DNA of 64,000 nt from Nostoc sp. UHCC 0302 (GTDB lineage: Bacteria; Cyanobacteriota; Cyanobacteriia; Cyanobacteriales; Nostocaceae): contig NZ_CP151099.1 in the NCBI RefSeq assembly GCF_038096175.1, positions 4,000,501 through 4,064,500 on the forward strand, read 5' to 3'. Below the pieces are notes generated by a model. The model did not search any database, was not told the DNA's origin, and was given only the letters and a program-made list of their open reading frames with translations. Both the position numbers and the translations under genes were made by a program. Position 1 is the stretch's first letter. Every line of letters begins with the position of its first letter. Below are positions 44,067-53,596 of this stretch, piece by piece.

Positions 44067-44125
44067 GTACAGACGCGTAGACGCTCGAAGAGCGGCTTCT
44101 CGTAAGAGTATAATCGCGTCTCTAC
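44067..44125 (+). repeat. Palindromic interspersed repeat (copy 2)
   Basis: Begins gtacagacgcgtagacgctc and ends aatcgcgtctctac, with gaagagcggcttctcg inside. It is nearly identical to 53597-53655. The TAA of the minus-strand amidase-like gene begins at the next base, 44126. Confidence 0.85.
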
Positions 44126-45478
44126 TTAAAGCAATCCTGCTGATTCATACAATCGTTTGAGCATCGCTGTAATCTTTGCACCATAGTCTAAATCTGCTGC
44201 CCAGCGACCAGAAAGCTGTTCAATCAACGGAGCAATACCGCGCGTCACAAAACGAAACCGTGGATCTACAACTTCGTTCACAAGAGGTTCTAAACTAGCG
44301 TAAGCTTTTAGGTGTTGGATGTGCGCTCTCACACCAATCCTGGCGCTTTCAAAAGATGCAGCTTCTGCACCACCACCAATTGCACCTAAGCCGGCAAAGT
44401 TATTTTGCTCAGGCCTGATACCACCGCCAAACCGTAAAAATCCAGTTTCTACACACATTTGGCAAAAGGCAATGTCATAGTTCACTCCCTCCATACCCGC
44501 TTCTTCTCGATAAAGTTTTGGTATATCAGGAAATTTGACCAAAGCATTTTCATTGCTATTCCTCAGAAATAGTTGTAACTGTACTTCTGAAGCATTACCA
44601 TTCGACATCACTCGGTCAAATTGACCAGGGCAAACTGTCAAATTTGAGCGCAAGCTGACAGTGCGAGTTGAAGCATCCCAGTTCACTGAAACATTAAAAT
44701 CTCGTAATTCAATGGCTTTAACATACACAATTTTGCGATAGGTAATTCTGTTAACATTAGTAGTTTTTGACAGGTCAATTCGCAGACGATCTACTAAATC
44801 AATAGGGATGTAAGCATTACCATTAACTAAAACTCCTTGTTCTGAATATTTCTGCCCGTTAATATTAATATTGATTGCTGTATAAGTCTGTTCTTGAGGA
44901 TTTTCAACATTGGGGTCAATTACACGGCTCCAAGATGCCAGCCCATCAGCAATGCCCAGAGCAAAATCGCGGCGACGAGTTTGTAGCAAAGAGCGATCCT
45001 CTGGACTGCTAAGAAACGCTACTTGCATCAATAAAGCCGGTAATGTTGTTTGCCGACAAAATGCTAAACGACCTAATCCACTCTCTGTATCTGGTTTGAC
45101 TCCCCGATTTGGCAACTGGGGTACACGGCGCAACAACCCGACTAGCAGTAATCCAGCATTGCTTTTGCGCTCACTATTGTTAGCAATGTAAAAAACACTA
45201 GCTCCGCGCACAGAAGGAGTATTAGCCGCATCAGCCTGAATTTCTAAGGCGACATCACCCCTACGTCCACGAGAATTTATCCAGGCGATCGTTTGAGTAG
45301 CGCTCAAGTCATCGGGAACTGCCAAAACTTCAGAATTTCGCGCTCTCAGTTCCGTGACAATCAAATCCCGCAGCAGAATCATCTCTTGAGCTTCAGTTGT
45401 ACCACCTGCGATCGCTCCTGGATCGATTCCTCCAGCTTCTTTGCCTCCGTGAGCAGCTGAAATAAAAATACGTCCCAT
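44126..45478 (-). CDS. Amidase_3-like domain (degenerate) plus glucosaminidase domain
   Basis: A 450-residue protein related to N-acetylmuramoyl-L-alanine amidases. In the N-terminal domain His10 (AAHGG) and Glu29 (TTEAQE) are in place. The second zinc histidine is replaced by Gln81 (EIQADA), and the catalytic glutamate of 'xxEVGFLS' by Gln152 (LMQVAFLSSPED). A copper-amine-oxidase-N-like domain (about 200-290) leads to a glucosaminidase (GH73-like) domain with MCVETGFLRFGGG and NNFAGLGA. So glycan cleavage is likely and amidase activity doubtful. No clear signal peptide. GAGGA lies about ten bases before the ATG. Confidence 0.85.
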   Translation of the reverse strand: MGRIFISAAHGGKEAGGIDPGAIAGGTTEAQEMILLRDLIVTELRARNSEVLAVPDDLSATQTIAWINSRGRRGDVALEIQADAANTPSVRGASVFYIANNSERKSNAGLLLVGLLRRVPQLPNRGVKPDTESGLGRLAFCRQTTLPALLMQVAFLSSPEDRSLLQTRRRDFALGIADGLASWSRVIDPNVENPQEQTYTAINININGQKYSEQGVLVNGNAYIPIDLVDRLRIDLSKTTNVNRITYRKIVYVKAIELRDFNVSVNWDASTRTVSLRSNLTVCPGQFDRVMSNGNASEVQLQLFLRNSNENALVKFPDIPKLYREEAGMEGVNYDIAFCQMCVETGFLRFGGGIRPEQNNFAGLGAIGGGAEAASFESARIGVRAHIQHLKAYASLEPLVNEVVDPRFRFVTRGIAPLIEQLSGRWAADLDYGAKITAMLKRLYESAGLL

Positions 45479-45559
45479 CTTCAGTATTTCCTCTGATAAA
45501 ATTAAGCGTAAGCAATTCTAGACATAATTGGTGGCTTAGCAACAAGAATATAATAGCTA

Positions 45560-45785
45560 TCAGAAGTCATTTGTCATTTGTACTTTGTTATTTCTCCAAA
45601 GTTCATGCGAAATGGTCAAGGGAGACAAGGGTGAGGATAACTCATGACAAATGACCAATACTTCTTTACGAGAGGCTGCGCCCTAAGCGTAGCTATGCCG
45701 CAGGCTTTACGGCTTCTCTGCGAGACGCTACGCGAACCTCAGTACAAGTGACCAATACTTCGACTTCGCTCAGTACAAATGACAA
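45560..45785. repeat. Cluster of interspersed repeats before dnaG
   Basis: Gtcatttgtcatttg units, an intact 'ctttacgagaggctgcgccctaagc...gccgcaggctttacggcttctctgcgagac' element (about 45664-45735), and gtacaagtgaccaatacttcg units. The element matches 13195-13330. Confidence 0.75.
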
Positions 45786-45788
45786 AAT

Positions 45789-47711
45789 ATGCAAATCCCC
45801 CGCTTGCACCCAGACACAATTGAAGAAGTTAAACTCCGGGCTGACATTGTAGATGTCGTCTCTGAGTACGTAGTTTTACGCAAGCGCGGGAAAGATTTCG
45901 TTGGTTTATGTCCCTTCCATGATGAAAAATCTCCCAGCTTTACTGTCAGCCAAACCAAGCAAATGTACTATTGCTTCGGCTGTCAAGCTGGAGGCAATGC
46001 CATTAAGTTTGTCATGGAATTGGGAAAGCGCTCTTTTGCGGAAGTAGTGCTAGATTTAGCACGGCGTTACCAAGTGCCTGTGCAAACCCTGGAACCAGAA
46101 CAAAGGCAAGAATTACAACGTCAATTGTCTTTGCGTGAGCAGTTATATGAAGTTCTCGCTTCAACAGCACAGTTTTATCAACACGCCCTGAGACAATCTC
46201 AAGGACAGAAGGCGATTGAGTATTTGCAATCTAACCGCCGACTCAAGGAAGAAACTATTCAACAGTTTGGCTTAGGTTATGCGCCCGCCAGTTGGGAAAC
46301 ACTGCATCGCTATTTGGTAGAAGATAAACACTACCCAGTGCAACTAGTAGAAAAAGCAGGGTTGATTAAAGCGCGTAAGGAAGGGGGCGGTTATTATGAT
46401 GTGTTTCGCGATCGCCTCATGATTCCCATCCGCGATGTGCAAGGGCGCGTCATCGCTTTCGGGGGGAGAACTCTTACCGACGAACAACCCAAGTACTTAA
46501 ATTCCCCAGAAACGGAACTTTTTAGTAAAGGGAAAACATTATTTGCCCTAGATCAAGCCAAATCTGGGATTTCTCAAGTTGATCAAGCAGTGGTAGTGGA
46601 GGGATATTTTGATGCGATCGCTCTCCATGCAGCTGGGATTAACAACACCGTCGCCTCACTCGGCACGGCATTAAGCTTGGAGCAAGTAAGGTTAGTATTA
46701 CGGTATACTGAATCTAAACAATTGGTACTCAACTTTGACGCTGATAAAGCTGGGACAAATGCCGCAGAAAGAGCGATCGGTGAAATAGCGGAACTGGCAT
46801 ATAAAGGCGAAGTCCAGCTAAAGATTCTCAACCTCCCAGATGGCAAAGATGCTGATGAATATTTGCATAGCCACACAGCAGACAACTATCGCCAACTGTT
46901 AGAGAATGCCTCACTTTGGCTTGACTGGCAAATTCAGCAAATTACGAAAGACCGTGACTTAAAACAGGCTACTGATTTTCAGCAAGTAACTCAGCAATTA
47001 GTAAAATTACTAAAAAATATAGACAACAGCGATACCCTTAACTACTATATTTCTCGTTGTGCAGAAATACTTAGCTTAGGGGATACCAGACTTATACCTT
47101 TACGAGTAGAAAATCTGTTCACTCAAATTGCTCCGCCGGGGTCGCGAAACCTTGCGCCTGTGACAACAACACGGCTACGCAAGCAGCAAGCTTTAGCAGC
47201 CAAGCAATCTCTTGTAACTGGCGATCGCACTCTTTTAGAACAAGCAGAGGCTTTGTTGCTGCTAATTTATCTGCATTGTCCAGAACAACGCCAAGCAATT
47301 GTGAATGAACTTGAGGAACGAGACTTACAATTTAGTCTTTCGCACCACCGATTTTTGTGGCGACAGATTTTAGAATCTACTGGAGAGCAGGTAAATTTAG
47401 TCTCAACTATTCAAGACAGATATTTAGAGTTGTCTGAGGAATTGGGATTAGTGTCCCATTTGTTTCATCTGAATGAGAAAAGTAAGAAAGAAGTGCTTCG
47501 TACTCCCCAAGTAATTCAAGCTGCGATCGCTTGTATGGAAAGAGTATTACGAGAAAAACGCTATCGCCACTTCTTGGAACTTTGGCAGCAAACCGATTCA
47601 GAAGCTGAACCAGAGCGATATCAATCTTATTATCAAGCTTTATATGCTGAAAAACTGCGCCTTCAGGAACTAGACCGCTTGCGGCAATTTTCCATTACAG
47701 ACTTACTCTAG
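45789..47711 (+). CDS. dnaG: DNA primase
   Basis: Synthesises RNA primers at replication forks. The 640-residue protein has the CHC2 zinc finger (Cys41, His44, Cys62, Cys65), the RNA polymerase domain with VIAFGGRTL and PKYLNSPET, and the Toprim motif VVVEGYFDAIALHAAG followed by NFDADKAGTNAA. A C-terminal helicase-binding helical region ends the protein. All residues expected for activity are visible. The gene is not in the usual rpsU-dnaG-rpoD operon here; it stands alone after a repeat cluster. Confidence 0.97.
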   Translation: MQIPRLHPDTIEEVKLRADIVDVVSEYVVLRKRGKDFVGLCPFHDEKSPSFTVSQTKQMYYCFGCQAGGNAIKFVMELGKRSFAEVVLDLARRYQVPVQTLEPEQRQELQRQLSLREQLYEVLASTAQFYQHALRQSQGQKAIEYLQSNRRLKEETIQQFGLGYAPASWETLHRYLVEDKHYPVQLVEKAGLIKARKEGGGYYDVFRDRLMIPIRDVQGRVIAFGGRTLTDEQPKYLNSPETELFSKGKTLFALDQAKSGISQVDQAVVVEGYFDAIALHAAGINNTVASLGTALSLEQVRLVLRYTESKQLVLNFDADKAGTNAAERAIGEIAELAYKGEVQLKILNLPDGKDADEYLHSHTADNYRQLLENASLWLDWQIQQITKDRDLKQATDFQQVTQQLVKLLKNIDNSDTLNYYISRCAEILSLGDTRLIPLRVENLFTQIAPPGSRNLAPVTTTRLRKQQALAAKQSLVTGDRTLLEQAEALLLLIYLHCPEQRQAIVNELEERDLQFSLSHHRFLWRQILESTGEQVNLVSTIQDRYLELSEELGLVSHLFHLNEKSKKEVLRTPQVIQAAIACMERVLREKRYRHFLELWQQTDSEAEPERYQSYYQALYAEKLRLQELDRLRQFSITDLL

Positions 47712-47758
47712 GCTAGAGAGGCAGCATTTTCCTTAGCTCAATCTCTCCCTAGCCTTTT

Positions 47759-48389
47759 TGCAGAAATTTATAGAAAACAGGCTGGCTTGTTCTAGCAAAG
47801 TCACACTATTTTGGAAACTTAGCCTCTAAGCCTAATCAAGTATCCTGCTTTGGCTGATTACTTTGGGCTACTTCTATGACTTGCTCGATATCTAAATCTA
47901 AAGCCTCTGCTATCTGTTCTACAGTTGCACCTAAGCTCAACATAAAAGGTACTGCTTCTAACTTACCTTCAAGCTTGCCCTCTAGCTTCCCTTCAAGCTT
48001 AGCTTCCTGATAAACTTTAGTTTGTTTTAACTCACTTAAACCCAGCATTTGCTCAATCTCCTCGCGGCTCTTTTGCGGAAATTTATAGAAAAGAGGCTGG
48101 CTTGCTCTAGCAAAGTCACACCATTTTGGAAACTTAGCCCTAAGCCTAATCAAGTATCCTGCTTTGGCTGACTACTTTGAGCTACTTGTTTGACTTGCTC
48201 AATATCTAAATCTAAAGCCTCTGCTATCTGTTCTAAAGTTGCGCCTAAGCTCAACATAAAAGGTACTGCTTCTAACTTACCTTCAAGCTTGCCCTCTAAC
48301 TTACCCTCTAGCTTAGCTTCCTGATAAACTTTAGTTTGTTTTAACTCACTTAAACCCAGCATTTGCTCAATCTCCTCGCGGCTCTTTTG
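47759..48389. repeat. Tandem duplication of about 315 bp
   Basis: Two adjacent copies of a 315-bp segment begin at about 47759 and 48074, each with the boundary gcggaaatttatagaaaa. They carry the 3' end of the nuclease-like gene and its downstream sequence. Copies are about 90 per cent identical by eye. An internal 12-bp repeat encodes KLEG units. Confidence 0.85.
47836..48153 (-). pseudogene. Partial duplicate of the Rpn-type nuclease gene 3' end
   Basis: A 105-codon frame whose residues from KFPQKSREEIEQMLGL on repeat the C-terminus of the neighbouring gene, including four KLEG units. The first 20 residues come from duplicated downstream DNA read through. It is a by-product of the tandem duplication and unlikely to be a functional gene. 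Confidence 0.7.
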
Positions 48390-49009
48390 CGGAAATTTGT
48401 AGATAATAATCGTCTCTATTAATTGTAGAATTTCCCTCTGGGTGATTTCATCAGCTATTTGTTCTCTAGCAATGTCAATCAACTCTCTGGCTTTTATCCC
48501 AGCAGTTGACTCTGGTTCAATTCCTAGCTTGACTGTCTCAATGCCAATAGACTGTTCTGCTGAGTCTAATTCATCGAGATAAATACGTTTTACCCGCTGA
48601 CTTGTTAATAATTCTATATATCTTTCTGTATCTCCTGTATCAACACTCCGGGTTGGATAAACAACGACTCCGCACCAATTATTAATCAATTCCGTTTTAT
48701 CCAGGTAAAGAAAGATTTCTGTGATCGAGAGTAGAACCTTTTGTCAGGTTGAAATTGAACTTCCACAAAATAGATAGGTGGCGATGGCGTATTCATTGTA
48801 GGAATAAATACACCGTCAATTCGGAAAGCGAGTTGTTTGACTTCAACCGAAGAGAATTGATAAGCGTCTGCGGTTTCTGGGGGTTGGCTGATCAGTTCAA
48901 AGAAAATGCTGGGGAAGCTTTGGAACAAACTGTAAAAGATGGTGTCTGTTTTCACGTAGTTTGATGCTACTGAATATAATTTTGTTTTAATCCCAGAAAA
49001 TTTACTCAT
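48150..49009 (-). pseudogene. Frameshifted Rpn/DUF2887-type nuclease gene
   Basis: Two reading frames join to one gene. The first (49009-48686) encodes MSKFSGIKTKLYSVAS to FQPDKRFYSR, with FRIDGVFIP and FVEVQFQ as a PD-(D/E)xK-like core. A one-base loss at about 48723-48728 shifts the frame, and the sequence ITEIFLYLDKTELINNWCGV continues in the second frame to 48150. The C-terminal half has RVKRIYLDELD and ends in KLEG repeats. Members promote recombination-like DNA transactions or are classed as transposase-like. Translation of the second part from its own start is not supported. Confidence 0.8.
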
Positions 49010-49105
49010 TAGCAGTTTGCGATCGCGCCTAGTGCATGCAGGGTTGTTAGGGCGATCGCAAACTACTCATGTACAATTCAAATCTATTGTTTACCCAACA
49101 AACTA

Positions 49106-49615
49106 TTAAGGACAAAACAATGTATCACGCGTGTCTCTTCCTGTAGTTGGGTTAGTACCTTTAGCAACTTTGCACAATTTATTTTGCTCATCCTGACGCA
49201 GTAGCACATCAGTAAAATCTGCTCCGTCAATAATTGCACCATCAAATTTAGCATTAGCAGCAAATGCACCCTCTAACAGCGCATTTGTCAAATTTGCTCT
49301 AATCAGGCGAGCCGAATCTAAAGTCGCATTTCTGAGATCAGCTCCCTCCAAATTTGCCGACTCTAAATTTGCAGCAAAAAAGCTAATGCCACTTAAGTTA
49401 GCATGGCTGAAGTTGCTCTGGCGGAGATTAGCTTTAGTAAAGCTGGAGTCTGTTAAATCACGTCCTGAAAAATCAGCCTCAATTAAAATTTCCTTATTGT
49501 ATTCGAGTGCTAAAGCAGTTGGAGCAAAACCGATAAATGCTGTAATGCCAAATATTCCCCAAAGCAATAAACTGAGTATGCTTGCCCAAATTCGGGTGTT
49601 TAACCTAATATTCAT
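49106..49615 (-). CDS. Exported pentapeptide-repeat protein
   Basis: A 169-residue protein with an N-terminal hydrophobic signal (LSLLLWGIFGITAFIGFAPTALA). Pentapeptide repeats follow (ADFSGRDLTDSSFTKANLRQ and on), then a short tail with two cysteines (NKLCKVAKG ... TLFCP). The export signal suggests the thylakoid lumen or periplasm, similar to known lumenal pentapeptide proteins. The start at 49615 is the first ATG. It is only 14 bp from the divergent yraN start, so the two share a very short promoter region. Confidence 0.85.
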   Translation of the reverse strand: MNIRLNTRIWASILSLLLWGIFGITAFIGFAPTALALEYNKEILIEADFSGRDLTDSSFTKANLRQSNFSHANLSGISFFAANLESANLEGADLRNATLDSARLIRANLTNALLEGAFAANAKFDGAIIDGADFTDVLLRQDEQNKLCKVAKGTNPTTGRDTRDTLFCP

Positions 49616-49629
49616 ACTATTTTTAGTCA

Positions 49630-50139
49630 ATGACTAACCGTCCTCCATCTCATTATCCTGATATTGGTCACCTTGGAGAAGACTTAGTAGCCCAATGGTT
49701 GCAATCTACTGGTTGGGTAATTTTGCACCGACGCTTTTCTAGCCGCTGGGGAGAAATTGATATTATTGCCCAATATAACAAAGGAGCAGAGGAGCAGAGA
49801 CTTCCTCCGCTCAACACTCAGCACTCTACACTGGCATTTGTTGAAGTGAAAACTCGCAGTTCAGGTAATTGGGATGCAGGGGGAAGAAGTGCAGTTACGG
49901 CACAAAAGCAAGCAAAACTCTGGCGTACGGCTGAGATGTTTTTGGCTCAGTACCCTGATAAAGCAGATTACCCGTGTCGATTTGATGTTGCTATTGTCTA
50001 CTGTCAACGGATTTCAAAAAACCTGATTGGGGTTACTGTTACCCAGGAATTTTTAGCTACTGCATCAATAGCTGGATACAAGTTTAAGCTGCAAGAATAC
50101 ATTCCAGCAGCTTTCGACTCTTTAATTGATAATGGGTAA
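49630..50139 (+). CDS. YraN/UPF0102 family endonuclease-like protein
   Basis: A 169-residue protein with a PD-(D/E)xK-type core: GEDLVAQWLQ, FSSRWGEIDIIAQ (Asp in EID) and FVEVKTRSS (Glu-x-Lys). The family is near-universal in bacteria and has no firm function. Residues about 53-68 (KGAEEQRLPPLNTQHST) replace the shorter acidic linker usual before LAFVEVKT. They are encoded by a gagcagaggagcagag repeat, an in-frame insertion of the type seen in other genes here. Confidence 0.88.
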   Translation: MTNRPPSHYPDIGHLGEDLVAQWLQSTGWVILHRRFSSRWGEIDIIAQYNKGAEEQRLPPLNTQHSTLAFVEVKTRSSGNWDAGGRSAVTAQKQAKLWRTAEMFLAQYPDKADYPCRFDVAIVYCQRISKNLIGVTVTQEFLATASIAGYKFKLQEYIPAAFDSLIDNG

Positions 50140-50216
50140 TCGGTAATAAATAAAATATTTTAATTACCAATAACCAATCACCACTAATTTTCTAGTCGCT
50201 TTATTGCCAAACGGCA

Positions 50217-50606
50217 TCATGCCAAGGTTTCTGGACAGTAGCCCAATCCTCGGACAAACTGTTGCCTAAAGGCTTCGATTTCTTCTCTCTCTGGACTTCC
50301 ATGAGAGACGATCGCTACCTGATAGCGACGCATTACCTCCACAGGGCATTGCCCCGCTTCCAGACTCCAAAGTGCCATTTGCACCCTCATTGGCGGCTCA
50401 TAGCTAATTCCTAATTCATTCAGAAAAGCGCGAAAGTCGCCATCTTCTTGAGCTGAGACTTGACCTCTGAGTTTGATCCTAACCACCCAGCCATCAATTT
50501 GATGAATGACGGTGACGAACGCAACTGGTGTCTGGGGTCTAGCGTGCAGGTGTTGAACGACCCTCAGAGTTAGACTGGCATTTGCCAGATAATACAAGTA
50601 TTCCAT
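50217..50606 (-). CDS. Conserved-looking small protein of unknown function
   Basis: A 129-residue soluble protein, MEYLYYLANASLTLRVVQHL... The middle contains a beta-rich stretch (WVVRIKLRGQVSAQEDGD) and a helical end with two cysteines (QCPVEVMRRY, GYCPETLA). No motif I can name. It is divergent from queA across a 250-bp spacer. Confidence 0.65.
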   Translation of the reverse strand: MEYLYYLANASLTLRVVQHLHARPQTPVAFVTVIHQIDGWVVRIKLRGQVSAQEDGDFRAFLNELGISYEPPMRVQMALWSLEAGQCPVEVMRRYQVAIVSHGSPEREEIEAFRQQFVRGLGYCPETLA

Positions 50607-50677
50607 GTTTAGTTGGTGCTTGGGATCAAAGCCAATCCTACATATCTATATTCGTCAATAGATGCCTGCTTCCGGTA

Positions 50678-50715
50678 GGGTAAAAGCCCCCGTTTTTTGA
50701 TGGGGAGGTTTACCC
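50678..50715 (+). promoter_or_regulatory. Two-part hairpin in the spacer upstream of queA
   Basis: GGGTAAA (50678-50684) pairs with TTTACCC (50709-50715), and CCCC with GGGG inside, around a T-rich loop. It lies about 145 bp before the queA start. It could be a leader RNA structure for queA or a terminator-like element. Confidence 0.35.
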
Positions 50716-50859
50716 AATTTTCATGTTGAGGTTTCCGTGTTACCTAATAGTATCAATCTTATAGTCTAGGAATGAAATTGAGCGATCATGTCTTAGAGTT
50801 CTTTTATGAGCCAAAAAAGCGAAAGCTCAAACCAGTTTTTTGAAGACAGATAAATCTAA

Positions 50860-52104
50860 ATGGAGCAACAATTAGCACAAGCCGATTTGAATAATACTTC
50901 TAGCCCACAAGCAAAAGATGTCGAATTAGATTGTTCGATAGCTGGGTATGATTATGAACTACCTCCTGAACTGATTGCCCAAAATCCAGCAGTTCCTAGA
51001 GATAGTTCGCGGTTATTGGTAGTGAATTCTCGCACTACAGGCAATGAAACAGCTGCTTTGAATCACATTTTCCGTGATTTACCTGAGCTATTACAGCCTG
51101 GGGATTTACTGATAATGAATAATACGAAAGTCATTCCCGCGCGGTTGTATGGCCGTAAATCTACTGGTGCAGAAATCGAAGTATTGCTGTTGGAAGAACG
51201 GCAACATAACTGCTGGTTAGCCCTAGTTAAACCAGGAAAACGCTTTAAACGGGGAGCGAAGATTATTTTTGAGGCAAAGAGATTTTCTTTTTCAGGGAGT
51301 GGGAGAGTGGGGGAATGGGGGAGTGGGGGAGAAAATAATTCTTCTTTCCCCCCCTCTCCCCCTCTCCCTGTCTCCCCCTCTTCTTCCTTGACGGCTACGG
51401 TTATAGAAACAGACGCAGCGACTGGGGGACGTTTGTTGCAATTTGATGTACCAGAGGGAAAAACTTTGGTACAGCTTTTGGAAATATTCGGTGAAGTACC
51501 TCTTCCACCCTACATCACTGCTTCGGAAGCTGGTGATGACCAGTACCAGACAGTTTATGCTAAACAACCAGGAGCGATCGCAGCTCCGACAGCAGGGCTA
51601 CACTTTACACCAGAATTACTAGAAAAGTTGCAAAATCGTGGAATTAATCAAGCTTTTGTGACGCTGCACGTAGGTGTTGGGACTTTTCGCCCTGTGGAAG
51701 TGGAGGATGTGACTACCCACCAAATGCATGAAGAATGGATTGAAGTCCCGGCGGCAACGGTGGAGCAAATTCGTGCCACTAAAGCAGCTGGCGGTCGAAT
51801 TATTGCTGTGGGAACAACGGCAGTACGTGCCTTAGAAGGAGCGTCACAATCTGGCGATTTACAGCCATTTTGCGGCAAGACTGACCTGTTTATCTATCCT
51901 GGCTATGAATGGCGGGTGGTAGATGGTTTAATTACAAATTTTCACTTGCCACGTTCCAGTTTGCTGATGCTGGTGAGTGCGCTAATTGGTAGACAACGGT
52001 TGTTAAATATATACAAAGAAGCGATCGCTTCTCGTTATCGCTTTTATTCCTTTGGTGATGCCATGCTGATTTTGCCAGAAGCCGTAGAAGTACAGACGCG
52101 ATGA
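50860..52104 (+). CDS. queA: S-adenosylmethionine:tRNA ribosyltransferase-isomerase
   Basis: Adds the epoxycyclopentanediol group to 7-aminomethyl-deazaguanine in tRNA during queuosine synthesis. Signatures: [58 protein letters not shown] and [16 protein letters not shown]. The 414 residues include an insertion of about 30 at 146-177 ([20 protein letters not shown]...), encoded by an interspersed repeat, which explains why it is longer than the usual 340-360. The last codons and stop lie in a palindromic repeat at 52090-52117. Confidence 0.95.
   Translation: MEQQLAQADLNNTSSPQAKDVELDCSIAGYDYELPPELIAQNPAVPRDSSRLLVVNSRTTGNETAALNHIFRDLPELLQPGDLLIMNNTKVIPARLYGRKSTGAEIEVLLLEERQHNCWLALVKPGKRFKRGAKIIFEAKRFSFSGSGRVGEWGSGGENNSSFPPSPPLPVSPSSSLTATVIETDAATGGRLLQFDVPEGKTLVQLLEIFGEVPLPPYITASEAGDDQYQTVYAKQPGAIAAPTAGLHFTPELLEKLQNRGINQAFVTLHVGVGTFRPVEVEDVTTHQMHEEWIEVPAATVEQIRATKAAGGRIIAVGTTAVRALEGASQSGDLQPFCGKTDLFIYPGYEWRVVDGLITNFHLPRSSLLMLVSALIGRQRLLNIYKEAIASRYRFYSFGDAMLILPEAVEVQTR
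51296..51390. repeat. In-frame interspersed repeat inside queA
   Basis: gtgggggagtgggggag-type purine units followed by their pyrimidine complement cctctccccctctccctg. The two can form a stem. It adds about 30 residues to QueA without a stop. Confidence 0.8.
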
Positions 52105-52117
52105 ATCGCGTCTGTAC
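52090..52117. repeat. 28-bp palindromic repeat holding the queA stop
   Basis: GTACAGACGCGAT and ATCGCGTCTGTAC flank two central bases; the queA TGA falls at the centre. Confidence 0.85.
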
Positions 52118-52208
52118 AAGATTGGGAGTGAGGAATTTTGAATTTTGAATTTTATTCTGGGTACTCTGACTTATGAGGATTTAACAACAAGTACAGAGCT
52201 GCCATTTT

Positions 52209-53363
52209 ATGTATAAACAGCATCAACTTCAACAGTGGTTTTGCTGCTTTCCCACGGTGGTATGTCACCAAGTTTCTAATTGGCAAAAGCCGCACCTCAA
52301 TCTTCTCTGTGCTGCATCTGCGATTTTAGTTTTGGCTGCACCAATAATTACTAATTTCCCAGGAAGCAAGCTGCTGGCAGAAAGTGTGATTTCTCAGGAT
52401 CTCCAAGCAGCTAGCTTTTACCAGCAGGGAGTCACGCGATATAACCGCAATGATTTAGAGGGTGCAGAGAATGCTTTTCGCCAAGCGTTGCAGCATGACC
52501 CCAATCTTGGGGCAGCACGGAATTTTTTGGGCAATATCTTGATGCAGCAAAATCGCTTAGACGCAGCGGTAGAAGAATACGCCCAAGCGGTTAAAATTAA
52601 TCCCAATTTTAGTGAAGCTTATTACAACTTAGGGTTAGCGTTGCACCGACAAGGAGAAAAAGAAGCAGCGATTACTATGTATAAACAGGCCCTTTTGATA
52701 GATCCTACAAGGGCAGCAGCTCAGTATAATTTGGGATTAGCATTGTACCAACAAGGACAGTTAGAGCCTGCGATCGCTGCATACCAACAAGCAATTAATT
52801 TAGATAGGAACAATGCAAATGCTTACTTTAACTTAGCACTTGCCTTGCAAGAACAAGGAAAAGCAGAGGAAGCGATCGCAGCTTATCGGCAAGTCTTGCA
52901 ACTAGACCCTAAAAATACCACAGCTTATAGCAACTTGGGAAGTTTGATAGCACTGCAAGGTCAACCATCTGAGGCTATTGCTGTTTATCTACAAGCTATT
53001 CGCCAAAATCCCAAGAATGCCTCAGCTTTCTACAACTTGGGTGTGACTTTATACAATCAAGGTGATCTCAAGAAAGCTAGTGCAGCCTTGAAACGCGCCC
53101 GTAACGAGTACCGTCAACAAGGCAATGTTGAGCAAGTTGATAAAATTGAGCAGCTAATACAGCAAATTGCTCAGAAAAGAGAACAACCTCAAGCTAGTCA
53201 AACAGCCACTCCTTCCCAAACTTCGACCCCTACTAGTAATGTAGCGCCAACACCTGAGTCACAAACACTAAAGCAACCAGAAATCCCTCAAGAGAAACAC
53301 GCAATTCCTAGCGATGTGCCTGAAGTTGAACAACAGCCTACTTTATTAAGCCCTAGTAAATAA
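52209..53363 (+). CDS. Membrane-anchored TPR repeat protein
   Basis: A 384-residue protein with an N-terminal hydrophobic segment (LLCAASAILVLAAPIITNF). Seven tetratricopeptide repeats follow (SFYQQGVTRYNRNDLEGAEN onward, about residues 65-315), then a glutamine/proline/threonine-rich tail (QTATPSQTSTPTSN...). It should be an exported or membrane-tethered protein-interaction scaffold and is the paralogue of the gene at 17314-18546. Confidence 0.9.
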   Translation: MYKQHQLQQWFCCFPTVVCHQVSNWQKPHLNLLCAASAILVLAAPIITNFPGSKLLAESVISQDLQAASFYQQGVTRYNRNDLEGAENAFRQALQHDPNLGAARNFLGNILMQQNRLDAAVEEYAQAVKINPNFSEAYYNLGLALHRQGEKEAAITMYKQALLIDPTRAAAQYNLGLALYQQGQLEPAIAAYQQAINLDRNNANAYFNLALALQEQGKAEEAIAAYRQVLQLDPKNTTAYSNLGSLIALQGQPSEAIAVYLQAIRQNPKNASAFYNLGVTLYNQGDLKKASAALKRARNEYRQQGNVEQVDKIEQLIQQIAQKREQPQASQTATPSQTSTPTSNVAPTPESQTLKQPEIPQEKHAIPSDVPEVEQQPTLLSPSK

Positions 53364-53557
53364 TTTCGGAGTTATTAAACTGAGAAGTTAGGAGTTAGTA
53401 GATAACTAATACCGTTTTTCTAAAATGTGATGACAGATTCAACACTGAGCGTAGCCGAAGCTTCAATCAGGCAAGGAATTGCGCTTAAGCGCTAGTACGA
53501 ACGATGTGCTGCTTGCATTTAGAGAATTGGTATAACAACTCCTAGCTTCCAACTCCT

Positions 53558-53585
53558 GTAGAGACGCGATTAATCGCGTCTCTAC
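53558..53585. repeat. 28-bp perfect palindromic repeat
   Basis: GTAGAGACGCGATT followed directly by its reverse complement, as in 52090-52117. Confidence 0.85.
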
Positions 53586-53596
53586 TCCAAACTTCT

